A stretch of 18,870 bases of DNA, taken from Dehalococcoidia bacterium. Lineage in GTDB: Bacteria > Chloroflexota > Dehalococcoidia > Dehalococcoidales > W693. The stretch spans positions 1 through 18,870 of the forward strand of contig DUFE01000065.1 of the NCBI GenBank assembly GCA_011170385.1. Reading direction: 5' to 3'. Positions 13,749 to 18,870 of the stretch are shown here, one piece after another (the first letter of the stretch is position 1; each line of letters starts with the position of its first letter). The notes under the pieces are model-generated. The model did no database searches and was not told where the DNA came from. It saw only the letters and a program-made list of their open reading frames with translations. The translations under genes were made by a program, and so were the position numbers.

Positions 13749-13782
13749 TTCCCCTCCCTTCTCCGAAGGGAGGGGAATTTTT
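13749..13782 (+). terminator. Strong intrinsic terminator after the serpin gene
   Basis: A perfect 13-bp stem, TTCCCCTCCCTTC (13749-13761) with GAAGGGAGGGGAA (13765-13777), a three-base loop and TTTTT (13778-13782). The T-run on the + strand and the runs on the other strand also resemble hairpin units common in bacterial intergenic repeats. Confidence 0.85.
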
Positions 13783-13783
13783 A

Positions 13784-13878
13784 GGATGGGAATTAACAGG
13801 GTGAGGTTGCCTTGATAAAGATTGAACTGGGTTGAAACCACCCCACCACTCTGCCATCTTTGCTTCTACTTCCCATCC
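13784..13878. repeat. Inverted repeat flanking a 77-bp intergenic segment
   Basis: GGATGGGAA (13784-13792) and TTCCCATCC (13870-13878) are exact reverse complements. The enclosed segment begins with GGGTGAGGTT (13799-13808), a word also found at 519-528. It contains no gene. It may be the remains of a small non-coding mobile repeat. Confidence 0.35.
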
Positions 13879-13942
13879 GGCCCACACTCGGCAGCCCGTT
13901 CACAATATAACGTGAGCCCGCCATCCCGCTAATTAGCCGTCT

Positions 13943-13971
13943 TTGAGCAATCAGGTTCAATATGATATATT
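13943..13971 (+). promoter_or_regulatory. Promoter of tRNA-Ser
   Basis: TTGAGC (13943-13948) is followed by a 17-base spacer and TATATT (13966-13971). The predicted start near 13978 gives about 30 bases of 5' leader before the mature tRNA. miaB begins 48 bases after the tRNA and may share this transcript. Confidence 0.65.
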
Positions 13972-14007
13972 AGTGATGTCGGCTGTAATTATTATGCTGG
14001 GCGGCTG

Positions 14008-14099
14008 GGAGGGGTCGCATAGTGGCCTAGTGCGGGCGCCTGCTAAGCGCTTACCCCGGGAAACCGGGGTCGAGGGTTCGAATCCCTCCCCCTCCGCCA
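14008..14099 (+). tRNA. tRNA-Ser (anticodon GCU)
   Basis: A 92-base class II tRNA. The acceptor stem GGAGGGG (14008-14014) pairs with CCCCTCC (14089-14095), with discriminator G and an encoded CCA (14097-14099). The anticodon stem is GGCGC/GCGCT and the loop CTGCTAA, with GCT at 14042-14044. The long variable arm contains CCCCGG-GAAA-CCGGGG, as expected for serine tRNAs. The T stem GAGGG/CCCTC encloses TTCGAAT. It reads AGC and AGU serine codons. Confidence 0.97.
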
Positions 14100-14147
14100 G
14101 AAAAGCCTCATCTCACCTAAAGGAGACATCTTACCAGGGCAGAATAT

Positions 14148-15395
14148 ATGCCTCACTATTATATCTGGACCATCGGCTGTCAGATGAACCGGGCAGAGTC
14201 CGAGCGGCTGGAGAGCCTTTTCCAGCACCTCGGCTACCAGCCGACAACGGCTGCCGAAGATGCCGACCTCATCGTACTCAATAGCTGCGTGGTGCGCCGT
14301 CACGCCGAAGACCGTATCGTTAACAAAATAAACGCCTTAAAAAAGCTTAAGTTCACGCCCAAGCCGCCGACGATTGCCGTCACCGGTTGCCTGGTCGATT
14401 CCGGCACCACCAGGCTGCAGTACAGATTTCCCCACGTGGACCACTTCTTCAAACCGGGTGAATATCCGCCGTGGCTGGCGGAAGCTGAGTCGTTCCCGGT
14501 ACCACCGCAGCAACCGTCGCCGAGCACTTACGTCCCCATTATCCAGGGTTGCAATAACTTCTGCACGTATTGCGTCGTTCCTTACCGCCGGGGGCGAGAA
14601 AAGAGCCGCCCCGTCGATGAGATCGTCGGCGAGGTGAAAGAGCTGGCGCGGCGCGGTGTAAAAGAGGTCGTTCTGCTAGGGCAGAACGTTGACTCCTACG
14701 GGCACGACCTGCCTCAAAAGCCCGACCTTGCCGGTCTGCTCTACATGCTTAACGTCGTTGACGGCATCAGACGCATCCGCTTCTTGACCAACCACCCGAA
14801 GGATATGAGTGACCGCCTTATTACTGCAATAGCCGAGCTGGACAGGGTATGCCGCCAGATAAACCTGCCCGTACAAGCGGGAGACGATGAAATCCTCAAG
14901 GCGATGGGGCGTGGCTACACCGCCGAAGACTACCGTAATCTGGTGGCACGAATTCGGAGCAGGGTTTCGGATATATCCTTGAGCACAGACGTTATCGTCG
15001 GCTTTCCCTCGGAGAGCGACGTGCAGTTCCGGGCTACAGTCGGACTGCTGCGCGAATTGAGGTTCGACACCGTACATGTCGCCGCCTATTCACCCCGCCG
15101 GGATACTGCCGCCTGCCGCAACCTCGAAGATAACGTGCCGCCGGAGGTCAAGAAAGAGAGGCTGGGTATCATCGAGCGGCTACAGGGAGAGATAGCCGCC
15201 GATATAAACAGCCGCCTTCTGGGTGAAACAGTAGAAGTACTGGTGGAGGGCAGGAAGAAGGGCAGGTGGCACGGCAGAAGCCAAAATGGTAAACTGGTAT
15301 TCTTCAGCAACGGCGGTGAGTTGCTGGGAAAAATAGTGAAAGTAAAGATCGAAAAAACGAGCCCCTGGGCGCTCCAGGGAATAATAAACGAATAG
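14148..15395 (+). CDS. miaB: tRNA-2-methylthio-N6-isopentenyladenosine synthase (MiaB)
   Basis: A 415-residue radical SAM methylthiotransferase that adds the methylthio group to i6A37 of tRNAs reading UNN codons. The N-terminal domain carries the auxiliary-cluster cysteines C11, C47 and C81. The radical SAM motif is C135-x3-C139-x2-C142 (GCNNFCTYCVVPYRRGRE). A C-terminal TRAM domain covers about 349-412 (LLGETVEVLVEGRKKGRWHGRS). The whole layout is standard, and MiaB is favoured over MtaB or RimO by GCQMNRAESERL and the VVPYRRGREKSR block. The ATG has only AGGG (14136-14139) upstream; a stronger AAGGAG at 14120-14125 is too far away. The neighbouring tRNA-Ser(GCU) has U36 and is not an expected substrate. 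Confidence 0.93.
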   Translation: MPHYYIWTIGCQMNRAESERLESLFQHLGYQPTTAAEDADLIVLNSCVVRRHAEDRIVNKINALKKLKFTPKPPTIAVTGCLVDSGTTRLQYRFPHVDHFFKPGEYPPWLAEAESFPVPPQQPSPSTYVPIIQGCNNFCTYCVVPYRRGREKSRPVDEIVGEVKELARRGVKEVVLLGQNVDSYGHDLPQKPDLAGLLYMLNVVDGIRRIRFLTNHPKDMSDRLITAIAELDRVCRQINLPVQAGDDEILKAMGRGYTAEDYRNLVARIRSRVSDISLSTDVIVGFPSESDVQFRATVGLLRELRFDTVHVAAYSPRRDTAACRNLEDNVPPEVKKERLGIIERLQGEIAADINSRLLGETVEVLVEGRKKGRWHGRSQNGKLVFFSNGGELLGKIVKVKIEKTSPWALQGIINE

Positions 15396-15420
15396 CTCTG
15401 GCCGGTCTTAAGGAGGAAAA

Positions 15421-15783
15421 ATGACAAAGGTAGTATCGATAGCCCTGATACTGATGCTGGTTGCAGGTCTGGCTCTTATGGGTGGCTGTACGGCAACGGA
15501 AGGAGGAGACGCCACTATCAGTACCATCTACCTGGTCGTCTTTATGGTACTGCTCTTCGGTGTCTTCTACTTTCTTATCATCCGACCGCAGCGCAGGAGG
15601 CAGCAGGAACAACAGCAGATGACCGAAGGGCTGCAACCAGGCGACCGGGTGATTACCATAGGCGGTATCTTCGGCAGAATCGAAAGCATCCGCGAGGACA
15701 GTGTCGTTCTGAAAGTAGAATCGGTAGCGACGATAAGAGTCGCCAAAAACGCAATCGCCGGCAAACAGATAGAAAGCCAGTAG
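15421..15783 (+). CDS. yajC: Preprotein translocase accessory subunit YajC
   Basis: A 120-residue YajC-family membrane protein, associated with the SecDF complex that assists protein export. The membrane helix is at about 34-54 and is followed by the family mark IIRPQRRRQQEQQQM, then the small domain GLQPGDRVITIGGIFGRI (70-87) and a closing basic stretch. Unusually, an extra N-terminal hydrophobic segment (about 4-22) ends in ALMGGC, which resembles a lipobox with C23; E. coli YajC has no such signal. The ATG follows a consensus AAGGAGG (15411-15417). No secD or secF follows; nadB starts 56 bases downstream. Confidence 0.92.
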   Translation: MTKVVSIALILMLVAGLALMGGCTATEGGDATISTIYLVVFMVLLFGVFYFLIIRPQRRRQQEQQQMTEGLQPGDRVITIGGIFGRIESIREDSVVLKVESVATIRVAKNAIAGKQIESQ

Positions 15784-15826
15784 ATAGCTTTCTCAGGATC
15801 TCCAGCTGGAATTAATGATATAGTCT

Positions 15827-15842
15827 GGGAGGTAGCCCGATT
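15827..15842 (+). promoter_or_regulatory. Ribosome-binding site and ATT start of nadB
   Basis: GGGAGG (15827-15832) is seven bases before ATT (15840-15842), a good spacing. The codons that follow (AAT CGC TAT GAT) give the expected NadB N terminus. AUU is a very rare start; known bacterial cases such as infC and pcnB are sensitive to initiation factor IF3. Confidence 0.6.
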
Positions 15843-17384
15843 AATCGCTATGATTACATCATAGTCGGCAGTGGTATCGCCGGGCTGTACTGCGCCCTTC
15901 TGGCACAGAAACAGGGCAGCGTCCTCCTGATAACCAAAGGCGGCATCGACGACTGCAACACCAGATTTGCTCAGGGTGGTATCGCCGCCGCCATAGGCGC
16001 AAGCGACTCGCCGGAGCTTCATTTCAAGGACACCATAGCCGCTGGCGACGGCTTGTGCAACGAAGAGGCAGTGCGTATTCTGGCTAACGAAGCCCCCGAC
16101 CGCATCGCTGACCTGGTCAACCTAGGCGTACCCTTCGATACACTGGATGGCAAGATCGATCTTACCCTGGAGGCGGCGCACAGCCTGCCCCGAATCCTCC
16201 ACGCCGGGGGTGATACCACCGGCGAGCACATAGAGCTAACGCTAAGCAAAAAAGTGCGCGCAACCGAAATACACGTCCTGGAGCACCATCTGGCGATCAA
16301 AATCCTCATAGAGGAGGGCAGGGCTTGCGGGGTAAGAGTCCTGGACTGCGAAAACAACTCCATAGAGGAGTTCGGTGGTAGCTTCCTGATACTGGCTACC
16401 GGCGGCGCCGGGCAGCTATTTAGCTTTACCACCAACCCCGAAGTCGCCACCGGCGACGGCATCGCCCTGGCTTTCCGCGCCGGCGCTGAGATAGCGGACA
16501 TGGAGTTTTTCCAGTTCCACCCGACGGCGCTTCACCTTCCCGGGATAATCCCCTTCCTTATATCGGAATCGGTCAGGGGCGAGGGGGGAATACTGCGAAA
16601 CGATGACGGCTACCGCTTCATGCCCGGCTATACACCACAGGCGGAGCTGGCGCCGAGAGATATTGTCGCCCGCAGTATCCTGCACGAAATGGAAAAAACC
16701 GGAGCGGATAGTGTCTTCCTCGACGTCACCCACCTGCCACCCCACATCACCGCCACCAGATTTCCCCAGATATACTGCTTCTGCCTAGACCACGGGCTGG
16801 ATATAACCAAACAACCGATACCGGTATCACCGGCAGCCCACTATGCTATCGGCGGCGTCAGGGTCAATACCTGGGGCGAAACCAGTATAGCCGGACTTTT
16901 CGCCGCCGGTGAGGTCGCCTGCACCGGAGCCCACGGAGCCAATCGCCTGGCTTCTAACTCGCTTCTAGAGGTGCTGATTTTCGGCAAGAGGATTATAGAA
17001 AAAACCGCCGGTGAAGATAGTTCAGCGGCATCCACCCTGGGCCAGAACAGCGATGTCCGCCTATCGCCGGAGCGAAGGCAGCCGCCCGGAGATAAGATTA
17101 CACCCTGCCTCACCACCCTGCAAAGGCTGCTCTGGGATAAAGCGGGTATACTAAGAAACGAAGAAGGGCTTAGCGGAGCCGCCGGCACCCTGTCCTGGTG
17201 GCAGGAATCACTGCCACAACCCAAAGACCGCCCCTCCCATGAGCTGGCAAACCTTATCCTGACCGGACGCCTGCTTACTGAGGCAGCTATCGCCAGGCAG
17301 GAAAGCCGCGGCGCCCACTTCCGCTCTGACTTCCCCAGATCATTGCCCGAATGGCGCAGACATATCGTGATAAAATTTGATTAA
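15840..17384 (+). CDS. nadB: L-aspartate oxidase, apparent AUU start codon
   Basis: A 514-residue FAD enzyme that oxidises L-aspartate to iminoaspartate, the first step of de novo NAD synthesis. The dinucleotide-binding loop is G10-S-G-I-A-G15, followed by TRFAQGGIAAA (41-51), HAGGDTTG (121-128), EFFQFHPTAL (222-231), SESVRGEGG and PAAHYAIGGVRV. Family catalytic residues appear as H227, R273, H334 and R369. The conserved protein begins well upstream of any ATG, GTG or TTG in frame: between the upstream in-frame stop (TGA, 15816-15818) and residue 72 there is none. ATT at 15840, seven bases after GGGAGG (15827-15832), gives MNRYDYIIVGSG, exactly where the family starts. So either AUU initiates or the base is a sequence error. 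nadC follows after 74 bases. Confidence 0.93.
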   Translation: MNRYDYIIVGSGIAGLYCALLAQKQGSVLLITKGGIDDCNTRFAQGGIAAAIGASDSPELHFKDTIAAGDGLCNEEAVRILANEAPDRIADLVNLGVPFDTLDGKIDLTLEAAHSLPRILHAGGDTTGEHIELTLSKKVRATEIHVLEHHLAIKILIEEGRACGVRVLDCENNSIEEFGGSFLILATGGAGQLFSFTTNPEVATGDGIALAFRAGAEIADMEFFQFHPTALHLPGIIPFLISESVRGEGGILRNDDGYRFMPGYTPQAELAPRDIVARSILHEMEKTGADSVFLDVTHLPPHITATRFPQIYCFCLDHGLDITKQPIPVSPAAHYAIGGVRVNTWGETSIAGLFAAGEVACTGAHGANRLASNSLLEVLIFGKRIIEKTAGEDSSAASTLGQNSDVRLSPERRQPPGDKITPCLTTLQRLLWDKAGILRNEEGLSGAAGTLSWWQESLPQPKDRPSHELANLILTGRLLTEAAIARQESRGAHFRSDFPRSLPEWRRHIVIKFD

Positions 17385-17388
17385 GGGA

Positions 17389-17449
17389 GCGAGGTTGTTA
17401 TGAATAGTAGTCTCCTTATTATCTATTCCCACCCGCAGCCCTTTTAGGA
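17389..17449 (+). repeat. Intergenic repeat copy B between nadB and nadC
   Basis: This stretch matches copy A at 521-588: GAGGTTGTTATGAATAGTAG here against GAGGTTATTATGGATGGTAA, then TATCTATT and a CCCTTTTAGGA end. It holds a 15-codon mini-ORF (17400-17447, MNSSLLIIYSHPQPF) whose stop overlaps the AGGA used by nadC. It could couple nadC translation or simply be repeat debris. Confidence 0.45.
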
Positions 17450-17458
17450 AAAATAAAA

Positions 17459-18325
17459 ATGGGCAATCTAAAACCAATCGAAGAGCAAATCAAGAACATC
17501 ATAGACCTTGCGCTGTTGGAAGACACTTCTGCTGGCGATACAACCAGCCGCATACTGATACCGGGCGACCTCGACGGCGAAGCAAGCATAACACCCAAGG
17601 AAAACGGCATACTTGCCGGTGGCGACGTTGCCAGACTGGTCTTTTTGAGGGTAGAGCCCTCGCTCAAGGTGGAGCTGCTTATCCCGGATGGAAAGAAATT
17701 GAAGGCAGGGGATAAGGTAATCACCACCAGCGGTAACTTAGCTGCTATCCTCAAAGCAGAGCGAACTGCCCTCAATCTCCTGGGTCGTTTGAGCGGTATC
17801 GCCACCGAGACGGCTAAGTATGTCGTCCGTGCAAAGGGAACGCCCGCCGTCATTACCGATACCCGCAAGACGGCACCGGGAATGAGGCTGCTGGACAAGT
17901 ATGCGGTGCGCATCGGCGGCGGGAAAAATCACCGCTTTCACCTCGGTGATGGCATCATCATAAAGGACAACCATATAGCGGCTCTGCGGACCCAGGGTAT
18001 GAGCCTGGCGGATATCATCACCATGGCTAGAGTGAATGCCCCGGAAGGCTTGAAGATTGAGATAGAGGTCAATACTATCGAAGATGCAATGGAAGCTGCG
18101 GACGCCGGCGCCGATATAGTTATGCTGGATAATATGCCTCCTGAATTAATGAAGCGCGTGGTAGAGCAAATGCCGGCAAAGGTAAAGACCGAAGCCTCCG
18201 GCAGTATAACGCTGGATGATGTGCGCCGGGTGGCTATGATGGGCGTAGATACTATATCCATCGGTGCTATAACCCACTCTGCAAAGACGCTGGACTTCAG
18301 CCTCAGGCTGGAAACGAAGGCGTAG
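17459..18325 (+). CDS. nadC: Quinolinate (nicotinate-nucleotide) phosphoribosyltransferase
   Basis: A 288-residue enzyme that converts quinolinate and PRPP to nicotinate mononucleotide, with CO2 and pyrophosphate released. Family blocks are present: LLEDTSAGDTTS (19-30), ERTALNLLGRLSGIAT (101-116), TDTRKTAPGMRLLDKYAV (133-150), GGGKNHRFHLGDGIIIKDNH (153-172), EIEVNT and a KTEASGSI strand. Length is standard. The ATG follows AGGA (17446-17449) by nine bases. Together with nadB it covers the first and last of the three steps from aspartate to NaMN; quinolinate synthase (nadA) must be elsewhere. A repeat with a mini-ORF separates it from nadB. Confidence 0.97.
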   Translation: MGNLKPIEEQIKNIIDLALLEDTSAGDTTSRILIPGDLDGEASITPKENGILAGGDVARLVFLRVEPSLKVELLIPDGKKLKAGDKVITTSGNLAAILKAERTALNLLGRLSGIATETAKYVVRAKGTPAVITDTRKTAPGMRLLDKYAVRIGGGKNHRFHLGDGIIIKDNHIAALRTQGMSLADIITMARVNAPEGLKIEIEVNTIEDAMEAADAGADIVMLDNMPPELMKRVVEQMPAKVKTEASGSITLDDVRRVAMMGVDTISIGAITHSAKTLDFSLRLETKA

Positions 18326-18349
18326 AGTCTATAAAACGGGATTTCTAGA

Positions 18350-18778
18350 ATGGAAATACCAGCCGAAAATATAGAATACTCTGAGGCAAAGGAAAGAACA
18401 GGCATCAAAAGGTGGCTCAGGCTGCTGCTTATAACATTCGGTACCGTTTTCGTTGGCCTGGGCATCGTCGGCATTTTTATACCTATATTGCCCACCACTC
18501 CATTTCTATTGCTGGCAGCAGCCTGCTACGCCAGGAGCTCGCCGAAGTTCTATCGCTGGTTGCTAACCAACAGGTGGTTCGGTACTTATATAGACAACTA
18601 TCGTCACAAGCGGGGCATGCCGTTAAAGATGAAAATGGCGATTGTAGCTCTTCTCTGGCTGACTATCGGGCTCTCTGCAGCTTTTGCTACAGATTCCCTG
18701 GCGGTCAGAATTATACTTATGGTGATAGCCATCGGAGTATCGGTGCATATCCTGTACATAAAGACAATGAAGCGTTAA
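18350..18778 (+). CDS. YbaN-like inner-membrane protein (DUF454)
   Basis: A 142-residue membrane protein of the YbaN/DUF454 family, whose function is unknown. The first 20 residues are charged. A helix (about 23-46) leads into the family signature IPILPTTPFLLLAAACYARSS (44-64), then SPKFYRWLLTNRWFGTYIDNY and RGMPLKMKM. Two more helices follow at 96-112 and 117-137, and the C terminus is basic. The ATG has only a weak GGGA (18338-18341) upstream. It lies 24 bases after nadC and is probably on the same transcript. The family call is firm. Confidence 0.88.
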   Translation: MEIPAENIEYSEAKERTGIKRWLRLLLITFGTVFVGLGIVGIFIPILPTTPFLLLAAACYARSSPKFYRWLLTNRWFGTYIDNYRHKRGMPLKMKMAIVALLWLTIGLSAAFATDSLAVRIILMVIAIGVSVHILYIKTMKR

Positions 18779-18796
18779 GAGTAGCGAAGAGAAAAC

Positions 18797-18870
18797 ATGA
18801 TGACAAAACTGACGTTTTACGGTGGCATTGGTGAAATCGGCGGTAACAAGGTTCTTTTAGAGGACGAGGG
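18797..18870 (+). CDS. Start of an RNase J-like metallo-beta-lactamase-fold protein (partial)
   Basis: Two adjacent ATG codons (18797 and 18800) open a frame that runs off the end of the window, with 24 complete codons visible. It reads MMTKLTFYGGIGEIGGNKVL and continues LEDEG. The GGxGEIGGNK(V/I)LLE pattern is that of RNase J and related metallo-beta-lactamase-fold RNA-processing enzymes, but the metal-binding HxHxDH motif lies beyond the window, so the call rests on the N terminus alone. Confidence 0.6.
   Translation, partial: MMTKLTFYGGIGEIGGNKVLLEDE

Noticed and set aside
14008..14200. Functional link between tRNA-Ser(GCU) and miaB
   Set aside because: MiaB acts on tRNAs with A36-A37; this tRNA has U36 and would more likely carry t6A, so adjacency is probably incidental.
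13943..14284. 113-codon frame across the tRNA
   Set aside because: It spans tRNA-Ser and the 5' part of miaB in another frame; chance frame.
16053..17384. Shorter nadB reading starting at TTG 16053
   Set aside because: It would remove the conserved FAD-binding loop and TRFAQGG block, which are fully encoded in frame upstream from 15840.

Overview
The window reads as ordinary chromosomal DNA of a free-living bacterium with moderate GC content. Genes lie mostly head to tail on the + strand, and three (gltX, the radical SAM gene, the dihydroorotate dehydrogenase) can be read from TTG or ATG starts. The gene content suggests a Chloroflexota/Dehalococcoidia-like genome: several Cys-anchored lipoproteins, a lipoprotein serpin, a compact-cysteine iron-sulfur flavoprotein, a class 1B PyrD, and the start of an RNase J-like metallo-hydrolase. 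That placement is an inference from style and content, not a database match.

Layout. 1-943: an AT-rich orphan membrane protein, then about 590 bp without a confident gene. That gap holds repeat fragments, a mini-ORF, and a promoter-to-terminator stretch that may encode a small RNA or leader. 944-2694: a tightly overlapping run of a DksA/TraR-type zinc-finger protein, lipoprotein signal peptidase lspA and an RluD-type pseudouridine synthase. 2727-7139: an RDD membrane protein, a coiled-coil lipoprotein with a transglutaminase-like Cys/His/Asp set, gltX, a PflX-like radical SAM protein and a GyrI-like effector-binding protein. 7147-7269 (-): a 40-residue lysine-rich ORF with a consensus -10 box. 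7506-8670: a Fur-family regulator with a near-ideal promoter overlapped by a perfect 11-bp inverted repeat, followed by a His-rich membrane protein. 8712-11262: pyrD with its own promoter, then a lipoprotein serine hydrolase with a C-terminal membrane domain. 11259-12304 (-): ybeY and an iron-sulfur flavoprotein, apparently transcribed from a promoter that makes ybeY leaderless. 12434-13782: a lipoprotein serpin with a strong terminator. 13943-15395: promoter, tRNA-Ser(GCU) and miaB. 15421-18325: yajC, nadB, nadC. 18350 to the end: a YbaN/DUF454 protein and the first codons of an RNase J-like gene.

Themes. Several genes serve translation and RNA modification (gltX, tRNA-Ser, miaB, RluD-type, ybeY). 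Several envelope proteins here (the 3309, 9664 and 12434 genes, perhaps yajC) would be substrates of the LspA encoded in the same window. nadB and nadC supply two steps of de novo NAD synthesis; nadA is not here.

No defence island, CRISPR array, integrase or known mobile system is visible. The points most worth a second look are the apparent AUU start of nadB, the Fur operator plus linked His-rich membrane protein, the transglutaminase-like lipoprotein with an in-frame TAG followed at once by ATG, the candidate structured RNA at about 692-838, and the unannotated 40-residue minus-strand ORF.
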